Positions 1-7,252 of a stretch of 10,064 nt of DNA are shown one piece after another (the first letter of the stretch is position 1; each line of letters starts with the position of its first letter). The stretch comes from Bacteroidales bacterium (GTDB lineage: Bacteria; Bacteroidota; Bacteroidia; Bacteroidales; JAOZTL01), in contig JAOZTL010000069.1 in the NCBI GenBank assembly GCA_029942205.1, forward strand, positions 1 through 10,064, read 5' to 3'. A model generated the notes under the pieces. That model worked only from the letters and a program-made list of their open reading frames with translations. It ran no database searches and was not told where the DNA came from. The position numbers and the translations under genes were made by a program.

Positions 1-65
1 ACAAACTCTTAACCTATCAGGTCTTGCTCGGCAAATTGAGAACTAACATGATTGAATGTGTTACG

Positions 66-2195
66 TTATTTTATTTTTTTAATTTCAGATTTCATAAAGC
101 CTGCCCAATTTTTATATTTATCGACTCCTGTACTCTTATATATGCTTTCAAATATTTCTGCAGCATTCTCGTAATATGCTATTACTTTCTTCTTTTTCCC
201 CATTGCTTTACTTACCAAAGCTAATTTATAGTACGACATACCTAGACCCGAATGCAAATCTAAACTATTGGGATTAGATTCATATAATTCTTTTTTAAAT
301 TTATTATAAAGAGTGTAGTATTCCAAGGCTTTCACAAAATTTCCCTGTGATTCATAAATTCCACCGAGTTTAGAATACGAAATGGCTAGACTATTCTTTA
401 GACTTTCACTTTTGGGATTAAACTCATATAGTTGTTTAGCTAAACCAGCATCTAGTGTATAATACTCCAAGGCTTTCACTAAATCACCCTGTAATTCAGA
501 AATCGCACCAAGTTTGGAATAGGAAATGGCTAAACCATTTTTTAGGCTTTCATTTTTAGGATTAGCCTCATAGAGTTCTTTAAATAAAGCAAGTTGGTGC
601 GTGTGACATTCTAGGGACTTAACTAAGTTACCCTGTGATTTATAAATACTACCCAAATTTTGATAGGAAATAGCTAGACCATATTTCAGGCTTTCACTTT
701 TGGGATTAGACTCATAAAGTTCTTTAGTTAAATTAACATCAAGTGCATAATATTCCAAAGCATTAACAAGATCATCCTGTAATTCATAAATTCTACCAAT
801 TTTAGAATAGGAAATAGCTAGACCATTTTTTAGGCTTTCACTTTTGGGATTTGTCTTATAGAGTTCTTTAGTCAAATCAATGTCTAATGTATAATATTTC
901 ATGGCCATCACGAAATTGCCTTGTGATTCATAAATTCCACCGAGTTTTTCGTAAGAAATCGCCAAACTATTTTTCATACGTTCACATTTGGGATTAGACT
1001 CAGAAAGCTCTTTTCCTAGTTGATTAAAAAAGGTGTAAAATTCCAAGGCTTTAACAAAATCTCCTTGTGCTTTATAAATATTACCCAAATTTTGATAGGA
1101 AATAGCTAGATTTTCAGTATAAAAATAATTGTACTTATTTTGTTTATGTAACTCTTTGTATAAATTAAAAAACTCAGTATAAGTAACAAGAGCGTTCGAA
1201 AACCTCCCTGTTTCATGATAAATAGTACCTTTAAAATTACAAACACTTCCTCTACGCCAATCTTCAATTTCCATTCTGAGTAATTTATCACAAAACATCA
1301 AAGCTATCTCATATTGTTTACGATTTCTAAGGTAATTTGCATAATTAAAGGTATTTTCTACATGAGTGGTGTCCAGTAGCCAGAGTTGTTGGTAGAGTGT
1401 ATCGGCTTTTTCGTACTCAAGTTGCATTACCAAGAGTTCTACTTTCAGTTGTATGGTTTGCATGAGCGTATCCCGGTGTAGTAAGTTATCTTGTTCACGT
1501 ACAGCCAACAGTGTTTTCAGACTGTCAGTAGTTTGCTTGTCATTTATTAGAGCGTTTGCAGCACTAATCAAGTCTTTTTCGTTCATAATTTCAATGGCTT
1601 TGTCAATATTACCCAATTGAAATTGCTCAAAAGCTCGCTTGTACAAATCACTTACATCGTCAAAATTTGTACGAGCAAATTGTTCGGCTAGTTCGTTGGC
1701 GTATTTTATGGCAGCTTCCTTTTCTTCCATTAGTTTACGCTGTTGCATCACAAATTGTTCTTCGGCAATTTTAGATGCATCCAATTGTTTTTTCAATTCT
1801 TTTATTTGACGCTCGTGCCCAGCAGTTATCGCTTTTACAGAGATATTGTAGTATTCTACTTGTTTCTGAGCTATCAGACCAGCTTTGCAGAGAATTATTT
1901 TTAGCTTTTGTTTGCTCAGTTTGGCGGTTTGCAGTTCTTTTATATTTACTATTTCATAGCCTTTTTTATATATTTCTTCATACACAATCAAATCACCTAG
2001 GCTTTTACCTCGAAAGGTCAATTTGAAATTACCTGCTATATCGGTGGTTTTGTCTGCTGCACCGTAAAAAGTAATTTGTACACCAGCAAGTGGTGTTTTA
2101 TTACTATTAAGGCTTGTAACCCAGCCTGTTTGTGGGGTTTGTGCTAGGGAGCTTATGTAGAATAAACTCAAGGTAAGATGGAGTAAATATCTCAT
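66..2195 (-). CDS. Exported TPR-repeat protein with carboxypeptidase-regulatory-like domain and coiled coil
   Basis: 709 aa. Residues 1-18 look like a signal peptide (hydrophobic run, then SSLA|Q), so the protein is probably exported to the periplasm or outer surface. Residues about 24-100 resemble a carboxypeptidase-D regulatory-like beta domain (G24-W-V start, PLAGVQI, TTDIAGNF), which is common at the N-terminus of Bacteroidota envelope proteins. Residues about 124-178 are charged and heptad-like, a likely coiled coil. TPR-like helices begin near 183 and become very regular from 361, with six 48-residue units and a divergent seventh to about 690. There is no catalytic motif, no transmembrane anchor after the signal and no C-terminal sorting domain. 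TPR arrays of this kind are protein-binding scaffolds; the partner cannot be inferred. The ATG follows an A-rich leader without Shine-Dalgarno sequence, and the signal peptide begins right at it, which supports this start. It is probably its own transcript, because 149 hairpin-rich bases separate it from the gene upstream. Confidence 0.9.
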   Translation of the reverse strand: MRYLLHLTLSLFYISSLAQTPQTGWVTSLNSNKTPLAGVQITFYGAADKTTDIAGNFKLTFRGKSLGDLIVYEEIYKKGYEIVNIKELQTAKLSKQKLKIILCKAGLIAQKQVEYYNISVKAITAGHERQIKELKKQLDASKIAEEQFVMQQRKLMEEKEAAIKYANELAEQFARTNFDDVSDLYKRAFEQFQLGNIDKAIEIMNEKDLISAANALINDKQTTDSLKTLLAVREQDNLLHRDTLMQTIQLKVELLVMQLEYEKADTLYQQLWLLDTTHVENTFNYANYLRNRKQYEIALMFCDKLLRMEIEDWRRGSVCNFKGTIYHETGRFSNALVTYTEFFNLYKELHKQNKYNYFYTENLAISYQNLGNIYKAQGDFVKALEFYTFFNQLGKELSESNPKCERMKNSLAISYEKLGGIYESQGNFVMAMKYYTLDIDLTKELYKTNPKSESLKNGLAISYSKIGRIYELQDDLVNALEYYALDVNLTKELYESNPKSESLKYGLAISYQNLGSIYKSQGNLVKSLECHTHQLALFKELYEANPKNESLKNGLAISYSKLGAISELQGDLVKALEYYTLDAGLAKQLYEFNPKSESLKNSLAISYSKLGGIYESQGNFVKALEYYTLYNKFKKELYESNPNSLDLHSGLGMSYYKLALVSKAMGKKKKVIAYYENAAEIFESIYKSTGVDKYKNWAGFMKSEIKKIK
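252..1115 (-). repeat. Six tandem 144-bp units coding 48-aa TPR modules
   Basis: Within the TPR gene, codons 361-648 repeat with a 48-residue period and no gaps. Each unit follows the pattern LAISY-x-x-LG-x-IY, then QG-x-x-V-x-ALEYYT, then L-x-KELYE, then NPKSESLK. The similarity is visible in the DNA too: the stretch around NPKSESLK recurs at about 387, 531, 677, 821 and 965, which is a 144-bp spacing. Units differ by scattered substitutions rather than being identical, so the array is old or diversified. A seventh, decayed unit follows toward the C-terminus. Confidence 0.9.
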
Positions 2196-2237
2196 ATTGC
2201 TTATTTTTGGGAGATTAAAGTTCTAATGGCGTAAGAG

Positions 2238-2274
2238 CTTTAGCCCAAATAACCAAGAAGTTATGGGGCTAAAG
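2238..2274. repeat. Strong interrupted hairpin in the gap between the carboxylase and TPR genes
   Basis: Outer arms CTTTAGCCC (2238-2246) and GGGCTAAAG (2266-2274) are perfect complements. Inside them ATAAC (2249-2253) pairs with GTTAT (2260-2264) around a six-base loop, with a small asymmetric internal loop between the two stems. That gives 14 base pairs. Neither side has a T-run, so it is not a classical intrinsic terminator. It may still end or protect the carboxylase mRNA, or be a copy of a dispersed palindromic repeat. Confidence 0.6.
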
Positions 2275-2275
2275 T

Positions 2276-2323
2276 CATCGTTGTAAATTGCTTATTTACG
2301 ATGTATTGCATAAGTGCATACGC
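2276..2323. repeat. Two further small imperfect hairpins next to the 2238-2274 stem
   Basis: CATC (2276-2279) and GTAAAT (2283-2288) can pair with ATTTAC (2294-2299) and GATG (2300-2303), giving 10 pairs with a 3-nt bulge. Just beyond, GTAT-GCA around 2303-2310 can pair with TGC-ATAC at about 2315-2321, seven pairs with one bulged base. An 11-bp direct repeat, ATTGCTTATTT, occurs at 2196-2206 and 2287-2297. Individually these are weak; together with the neighbouring hairpin they make this short gap unusually structured. Confidence 0.35.
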
Positions 2324-2344
2324 AATATCAAAGAGGTCGAATAC

Positions 2345-3973
2345 CTAGGTTCTGATAACACCTACTTTATAATCCTCTTTGATAGGATTATGGCTAGCCG
2401 CTTCTATTCCCATCGAGATTATTTTTCGTGTTTCTGTTGGGTCGATGATTGCATCAATCCATAGGCGTGATGCGGCATAGAACGGAGTTGTTTGTTTGTC
2501 ATACCGATCGGTAATGGACTGCAAAAGCTCATTCTCTTTCTCTTTCGATAAACTTTCGCCTTTTGCTTTCATCGAGCTTACTTGTATCTGTAACAGTGTT
2601 TTAGCGGCACTTTCGCCACTCATTACCGCTATTTTTGCCGATGGCCAAGCCACGATCAAACGTGGGTCGTATGCTTTGCCGCACATGGCATAATTACCTG
2701 CACCATAGGAGTTTCCAATGACAATCGATATTTTTGGAACGATGGAATTAGCCATGGCATTCACCATTTTTGCACCATCCTTAATGATACCGCCATGCTC
2801 CGAGCGTGAGCCAACCATAAAGCCCGTTACATCGTGCAGAAAAACAAGTGGAATTTTTTTCTGATTACAATTCATGATAAAATGAGAAGCTTTGCTGGCA
2901 GAATCGGAATAAATAACGCCGCCAAATTGCATTTCACCTTTTTTGTTTTTGATAACAGTACGCTGATTGGCAACAATACCTACCGCCCAGCCGTCTACAC
3001 GGGCATAGCCGCATATGATGGTGCTGCCGTAGCCTGTTTTATATTCGTCAAATTCCGAATCGTCTATCAATCGGTCGATAATTTCGTGCATATCAAACGG
3101 TTGATTCCGTAATTCGGGCAAAATACCATAAATTTCTTTCGGATCTTTTTTTGGTGATTTTGGTTCTATACGGCTGAAACAAGCTTGTTTAGGCTTTCCT
3201 ATTTTCGATAGAATACTACGTATTTTATCCAGTGCCTCTTTATCCGTTTCTACTTTATAGTCCGTAACTCCCGAAATTTCGGAATGTGTCGTTGCTCCGC
3301 CAAGAGTCTCGTTATCAATAGATTCACCAATTGCTGATTTTACCAAATACGAGCCAGCTAAGAAAATTGTCCCTGTTTTGTTTACAATAATCGCTTCGTC
3401 AGACATAATTGGCAGGTAAGCCCCGCCAGCCACACAACTCCCCATGATTGCCGATATTTGGGTAATTCCCATTGCCGACATGCGTGCATTGTTTCTGAAA
3501 ATGCGTCCAAAATGCTCTTTATCTGGAAATATTTCGTCTTGCATAGGTAAAAACACACCAGCACTATCCACTAAGTAAACAATAGGAATGTGATTTTCAA
3601 TGGAAATTTCTTGCGCCCGAAGGTTCTTTTTAGCCGTAATTGGAAACCAAGCACCAGCTTTCACAGTCGCATCATTTGCCACTATAATGCATTGTCGTCC
3701 AAATATATAGCCTATAACAACCACAACGCCACCCGATGGACATCCGCCGTATTCTTTGTACATGCCATCGCCAACGAATGCTCCAATTTCGATTTGCTCA
3801 GAATCATTATCTAGCAGATAATCAATGCGTTCTCTGGCTGTCATTTTACCTTGCGCATGCAGTTTTTCTATTTTCTTTTTACCGCCACCTAGGCTGATTT
3901 TCTGAAATCGCTGTTTTACCTCTGCAACTAACAGTTTGTTAGCGTCTTCGTTTTTATTAAATTTTAAATCCAT
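2345..3973 (-). CDS. Acyl-CoA carboxylase carboxyltransferase (beta) subunit, methylcrotonyl-CoA carboxylase-like
   Basis: 542 aa, full length for the Bacteroidota acyl-CoA carboxylase beta subunit. It is a cytoplasmic carboxyltransferase that moves CO2 from carboxybiotin onto an acyl-CoA. Two crotonase-fold halves are clear. The N-terminal half has TARERIDYLLD (45-55), VANDATVKAGAWFP (98-111), LPMQDEIFPDKEHFGRIF (142-159) and an oxyanion-hole loop GSCVAGGAY (178-186). The C-terminal half has the second glycine loop GNSYGAGNYAM (420-430). The ANDATVK and LP-x-QDE-x-FPD-x-(E/D)HFGRIF signatures are typical of methylcrotonyl-CoA carboxylase (leucine degradation) more than propionyl-CoA carboxylase, but exact substrate is an inference. 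No biotin carboxylase or biotin-carrier subunit lies in the window, so the partner must be elsewhere. The N-terminus MDLKFNKNED matches the family, supporting this ATG. A promoter and a palindrome lie just upstream. Confidence 0.95.
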   Translation of the reverse strand: MDLKFNKNEDANKLLVAEVKQRFQKISLGGGKKKIEKLHAQGKMTARERIDYLLDNDSEQIEIGAFVGDGMYKEYGGCPSGGVVVVIGYIFGRQCIIVANDATVKAGAWFPITAKKNLRAQEISIENHIPIVYLVDSAGVFLPMQDEIFPDKEHFGRIFRNNARMSAMGITQISAIMGSCVAGGAYLPIMSDEAIIVNKTGTIFLAGSYLVKSAIGESIDNETLGGATTHSEISGVTDYKVETDKEALDKIRSILSKIGKPKQACFSRIEPKSPKKDPKEIYGILPELRNQPFDMHEIIDRLIDDSEFDEYKTGYGSTIICGYARVDGWAVGIVANQRTVIKNKKGEMQFGGVIYSDSASKASHFIMNCNQKKIPLVFLHDVTGFMVGSRSEHGGIIKDGAKMVNAMANSIVPKISIVIGNSYGAGNYAMCGKAYDPRLIVAWPSAKIAVMSGESAAKTLLQIQVSSMKAKGESLSKEKENELLQSITDRYDKQTTPFYAASRLWIDAIIDPTETRKIISMGIEAASHNPIKEDYKVGVIRT

Positions 3974-3979
3974 CTTTTA

Positions 3980-3997
3980 TTTTTGTTGTTTTTGTTG
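3980..3997 (-). other. A/C-rich leader with two tandem 9-bp units before the carboxylase start
   Basis: Read on the minus strand, two copies of CAACAAAAA lie within 25 nt of the start codon. There is no Shine-Dalgarno sequence. An unstructured A-rich leader is the usual translation-initiation context in Bacteroidota and fits the chosen carboxylase start. Confidence 0.45.
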
Positions 3998-4002
3998 ATG
4001 AC

Positions 4003-4034
4003 CAAATATAAGATTTTTTTTGATTTTAGGCAAT
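4003..4034 (-). promoter_or_regulatory. Bacteroidota-type promoter for the carboxylase gene
   Basis: On the minus strand the -7 element TATATTTG (4003-4010) matches the Bacteroidota consensus TAnnTTTG exactly. ATTG at 4031-4034, 20 bp upstream, fits the -33 element (consensus TTTG). Transcription should start near 3996-3999, about 25 nt before the start codon. Confidence 0.65.
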
Positions 4035-4055
4035 TAAATTACATGATTTAATTGC
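4030..4055. promoter_or_regulatory. 26-bp perfect inverted repeat over the -33 region, candidate operator
   Basis: GCAATTAAAT (4030-4039) and ATTTAATTGC (4046-4055) are perfect 10-bp arms around a 6-bp centre. It overlaps the -33 element of the carboxylase promoter and sits about 90 bp before the divergent relA start. Size and symmetry suit a dimeric repressor, for instance of the TetR or MarR kind, but no regulator gene is adjacent. It is AT-rich, so part of the symmetry could be chance. Confidence 0.5.
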
Positions 4056-4144
4056 TTGATTTATAGTTTTTTTGTTTGAACTGAAACCTGTTTAGAGCAA
4101 AATGGTTTGATTATTCAAAATTAAATCGTCAATAATGCGTTTTT

Positions 4145-6307
4145 ATGTTTAATTTTACATCGAAAATAAAACTTGCATTTATGGATTATTTAGAGAAAAA
4201 ACAAGAACTCCTTGTCGAGGATAAGAATCTTTTGCCGATCAATAGAGAGCTTATCGAGAAAGCTCTGAATATGATAGGCTCGAAGAGTAATGTGGAGAAA
4301 AGTATCGAAATGGCTAAAATTATCCGTTTCGAGATGGGCTATGGTACGACTCCCATTGTGGCAGCTTTACTTGCCGATGCAGTGGCAATCAAAGAGTTGA
4401 AAATTAATGAGTTGAAGAATGATTTTGGAAAAGAAGTCATTTCTATTTTGGATGGATTGGAGCGAATCCCGAAATTGCATTTGGATAAATATTTGGCTCA
4501 AACCGAAAATTTCATCCAACTTTTATTGACGATTACGCAGGATATTAATGCGATTTTGGTAAAGCTTACTGAACGCTTGTTCCATTTGCGAAATTTGAAA
4601 TACGAAACGGAGGAACGGCAGCGATCTGTTGCTCAGGAGATTTTGTCGCTTTATGCTCCCGTAGCGCATCGTTTGGGCATGTACGCCGTCAAGACAGAAT
4701 TTGAAGACAGTTCGATGAAGTTTTTGAATCCCGAAATTTATTTTGATATTGCTCGAAAACTGGATCAAACCAAAGCTTTTCGTGCTAAATATATCAACGA
4801 ATTTATTGCACCAATACAAGAAACATTAGAACAAAATAATTATAAATTTACAATAAAAGGTCGTCCAAAGTCTATTTTTTCTATTTGGAATAAAATGAAA
4901 AAACAAGGCGTTCCTTTCAACGAGGTGTACGATTTATTTGCAATTCGGATAATTTTAGACATCGAATTGAAAAAAGAAAAAGCCATTTGTTGGAATGTAT
5001 ATTCCTTATTAACAGATTCTTATACGCCAAACCCCAAGCGTTTGCGTGATTGGATTTCGTCGCCAAAAGGAACGGGCTATGAGTCGTTACACGCCACCGT
5101 AATTGGCAACGAAGGAAAATGGGTAGAAGTACAAATCCGTACCGAGCGGATGGACGAAATAGCAGAGAAAGGGCACGCAGCGCATTGGAAATACAAGGAA
5201 TCGGGCAATGCCGAAAGTGGCGATTGGCTGGCTCGCATGCGTGAAGCACTAGAAAATCCAGCGCAAAATGACGATGAAAGTGTAGAAAAGAAAAATTTAT
5301 ATTCGGATGAAATTTTTATTTTTACACCCAATGGCGATTTACGCAAAATGCATGCTAATGCAACAATACTTGATTTTGCTTTTTCTATACATTCAAATAT
5401 CGGGGAAACTTGCACAGGAGCTATTGTTAATGGCAAAATGCAAAATATAAAAAATCAGTTGAATAATGGAGATGAAGTAAAAATTTTGACCTCCAAAAAA
5501 CAGCGTCCAAAGCACGAATGGCTTGAAATTGCCAAAAGCACGAAAGCCCAAAATCGGATCAAACGTGCGCTGAAAGCCTCTCTGTACGAGGATTCGGAAA
5601 ACGGAAAAGAGATTGTTAAGCAAAAGTTGCAGCAGCTTAAAATGGATTTTGTTGATTCAAATATCAATGTACTTACGGATTATTTTGAGTTTAGTACGCC
5701 CGTAGAAATGTATCAAGCTTTTGGAAAAGGCAAGATTGATGTGTTAAAAATCAAGAAAGCTTTTGTGAAAGAAGAGATTGATAATGAGACTGTAAAGAAA
5801 GACATGTTTATTCCAGACACGTCGGCAGAAAAATTACTGGAAGAGCGTCCCGATTATTTGGTGATCGATAATCTTTCGACACTCGATTTTAATTTATCTA
5901 AATGCTGTAATCCGATTCCTGGCGATAAAATTTTTGGATTTGTAACCGTAACAAAAGGCACTCGTATTCACAAAAAGTCGTGTCCTAATGCCAAAGAGTT
6001 ATACGCCAGATACCCGTATCGGGTCGTAGAGGCGCGCTGGACGAAAGAGGATTTTGATACCGCTTTTACTGCCAACATTCACCTTGCAGGCTATGATGCG
6101 CTTGGTGTAACGAATGCCATCACGCAAATTGTTTCGACCGAATTGAAGCTGAATATGCGGTCGATAAACATCAAATCTCGGAGCAAAAATCAATTTGACG
6201 GAATAATAGTGATCGACGTGCACGGAAAAAAAGAATTGAATGCCGTAATTACTCGCTTGCAAAAAATAAAAGACGTAATAAGTGTTACACGATTGAATAA
6301 ATTATAA
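4145..6307 (+). CDS. relA: Long RelA/SpoT-family (p)ppGpp synthetase with a degenerate hydrolase domain
   Basis: 720 aa, full length for a long RSH protein. It transfers pyrophosphate from ATP to GDP/GTP during the stringent response. The N-terminal hydrolase (HD) domain is decayed: the usual HDxxED is A77-D-A-V-A-I82, the upstream HP histidine is absent (GYGTTPIVAA), and the usual KLADRLHN is KLTERLFH (140-147). The synthetase domain looks intact: GRPKSIFSIWNKM (239-251), YDLFAIR with D263, GTGYESLHATV, and VEVQIRT with E328. The substrate-loop motif is R299-L-R-D302, nearer to RxKD of bifunctional enzymes than to ExDD of proteobacterial RelA. A TGS domain runs from about D388 (AFSIHSNIG histidine kept), a zinc-finger/CC domain has C587, C588, H609 and C613, and an ACT domain fills about 645-720. 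These C-terminal parts bind stalled ribosomes and tRNA in the family. Start could instead be M13 (4181), as neither ATG has a Shine-Dalgarno sequence. It heads a three-gene operon. Confidence 0.95.
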   Translation: MFNFTSKIKLAFMDYLEKKQELLVEDKNLLPINRELIEKALNMIGSKSNVEKSIEMAKIIRFEMGYGTTPIVAALLADAVAIKELKINELKNDFGKEVISILDGLERIPKLHLDKYLAQTENFIQLLLTITQDINAILVKLTERLFHLRNLKYETEERQRSVAQEILSLYAPVAHRLGMYAVKTEFEDSSMKFLNPEIYFDIARKLDQTKAFRAKYINEFIAPIQETLEQNNYKFTIKGRPKSIFSIWNKMKKQGVPFNEVYDLFAIRIILDIELKKEKAICWNVYSLLTDSYTPNPKRLRDWISSPKGTGYESLHATVIGNEGKWVEVQIRTERMDEIAEKGHAAHWKYKESGNAESGDWLARMREALENPAQNDDESVEKKNLYSDEIFIFTPNGDLRKMHANATILDFAFSIHSNIGETCTGAIVNGKMQNIKNQLNNGDEVKILTSKKQRPKHEWLEIAKSTKAQNRIKRALKASLYEDSENGKEIVKQKLQQLKMDFVDSNINVLTDYFEFSTPVEMYQAFGKGKIDVLKIKKAFVKEEIDNETVKKDMFIPDTSAEKLLEERPDYLVIDNLSTLDFNLSKCCNPIPGDKIFGFVTVTKGTRIHKKSCPNAKELYARYPYRVVEARWTKEDFDTAFTANIHLAGYDALGVTNAITQIVSTELKLNMRSINIKSRSKNQFDGIIVIDVHGKKELNAVITRLQKIKDVISVTRLNKL

Positions 6308-6311
6308 AAAT

Positions 6312-6908
6312 ATGAAAAAACAATGGAAAGCAGGAACGCTTCTGTATCCTGTTCCAGCAGTGATGGTTAGCTGTGGAGCAGACGAATCGGAGCACAACAT
6401 AATTACTATTTCGTGGATCGGGACAATCAACAGCGACCCGCCGATGTTGTCTATTTCTATTCGCAAAAGTAGGCATTCGTATGACATTATTCGGCGAAAT
6501 ATGGATTTTGTGGTAAATTTGGCATCCAAAGAATTGGCACATGCTACTGATTGGTGTGGTGTGCGTTCGGGCAAGGATTTTGATAAGTTCAAAGAAATGA
6601 AACTTACGCCCGAAAAGGCGCAGGTAGTAAAAGCTCCATTGATAGCCGAATCTCCATTGAGTTTGGAGTGTAAAGTGAAGCAAATCATTCCATTAGGTTC
6701 GCATGATTTGTTTATTGCCGAAATTGTTATGGTAAATTATGACGAAAACTTGATGGATGACGAAAGCGGGAAATTTAATTTGGATAAAGCCCAATTAATT
6801 ATGTATTCGCACGGAATGTACTATCAACTAGGCAACCAAATAGGAAAATTTGGCTTTTCGGTAGAAAAGAAAAAACGATGGAGAAACGATAAAGCACGAA
6901 AAAAATGA
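6312..6908 (+). CDS. Flavin reductase-like FMN-binding split-barrel protein
   Basis: 198 aa. The sequence fits the flavin reductase-like/flavoredoxin family (DIM6/NTAB type), cytoplasmic FMN proteins that reduce flavin with NAD(P)H or act in related redox steps. Family-like features are P15-A-V-M-V-S-C-G near the N-terminus, NIITISWIGTINSDPP (29-44) followed by MLSISIR and a KSRHSYDIIRR stretch (52-62) expected to contact the flavin phosphate, then FVVNLAS (66-72) and GSHDLFIAEIV (129-139), the family's usual GDHxxFVGEV-like strand. The C-terminus is very basic (184-198). No signal peptide or membrane segment. The ATG lies 4 nt after the relA stop and the end overlaps the next gene by ATGA, so translation is probably coupled along the operon. 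Physiological substrate is unknown. Confidence 0.88.
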   Translation: MKKQWKAGTLLYPVPAVMVSCGADESEHNIITISWIGTINSDPPMLSISIRKSRHSYDIIRRNMDFVVNLASKELAHATDWCGVRSGKDFDKFKEMKLTPEKAQVVKAPLIAESPLSLECKVKQIIPLGSHDLFIAEIVMVNYDENLMDDESGKFNLDKAQLIMYSHGMYYQLGNQIGKFGFSVEKKKRWRNDKARKK

Positions 6909-7252
6909 TTCAAACATTATTGAATATTGGGCGTGAGACGATTATTTCGACTTGGCTAGAAAGCAAAATTAAAGATTATGCACTACTGAAGCGATTATCG
7001 ATTGATCCGAAACGTAAAATCATTCTGATAGAGGGAGTTATGCATGGCGAGCGACTCCCTACACGGGTTTTTGTGCGTGATTATAAAATTACAACCAAAG
7101 GCGACAGTGCCTTCCTTTCTTTTGAGAAAATCGAAACTTCTCGTCCATGGCTCAATACGTTCATGGAACGCTACATTCATTTAATTATAGAAGATAAAAA
7201 GTTGGAATTTCCAAGTAAAATTTATAAAACGTTATTGCCATTGATTATGTAA
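6905..7252 (+). CDS. Uncharacterised 115-aa protein coupled to the flavin reductase gene
   Basis: I do not recognise this family. The 115-aa product is basic and rich in I, L and K. It has an N-terminal amphipathic helix-like part (1-31), a central segment with alternating hydrophobic residues suggesting beta strands (about 38-76, with IILIEGVMHGE and TRVFVRDYKIT), and a C-terminal part rich in aromatic and hydrophobic residues (PWLNTFMERYIHLII, 81-95). No signal peptide, no cysteine and no known catalytic motif. Its ATG overlaps the stop of the flavin reductase gene as ATGA, good evidence that it is a real gene translated by coupling, and that its product works in the same cells at the same time as the flavin protein. 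An accessory role for that protein is only a guess. Confidence 0.75.
   Translation: MIQTLLNIGRETIISTWLESKIKDYALLKRLSIDPKRKIILIEGVMHGERLPTRVFVRDYKITTKGDSAFLSFEKIETSRPWLNTFMERYIHLIIEDKKLEFPSKIYKTLLPLIM

Noticed and set aside
24..224. Plus-strand open frame of 66 aa at the left edge
   Set aside because: It is antisense to the 3' end of the TPR gene, and its phenylalanine/cysteine-rich product looks like reverse-strand translation of lysine-rich code.
2305..2335. Similarity between ATTGCATAAG...ATCAAA here and ATTGCGTAAGCAACATCAAA near 7458-7477
   Set aside because: Alignment needs a gap of several bases and covers few informative positions; it could be chance in AT-rich DNA, though a shared repeat cannot be excluded.
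4064..4109. Promoter for relA (TAGTTTTT at 4064 or ATGGTTTG at 4102)
   Set aside because: Neither matches TAnnTTTG well and no TTTG sits at the right distance with a good -7 box; a relA promoter must exist but I cannot place it.
4917..5667. Several minus-strand open frames of 70-119 aa inside relA
   Set aside because: They are shadows of the relA frame, mutually overlapping, and encode unlikely Ser/Cys/Phe-rich sequences.
4145..7252. relA operon as a toxin-antitoxin or phage-defence (toxSAS-like) system
   Set aside because: The RSH protein is a full-length housekeeping type with TGS, zinc-finger and ACT domains, not a small toxic synthetase, and the following gene is a flavin protein rather than an antitoxin.
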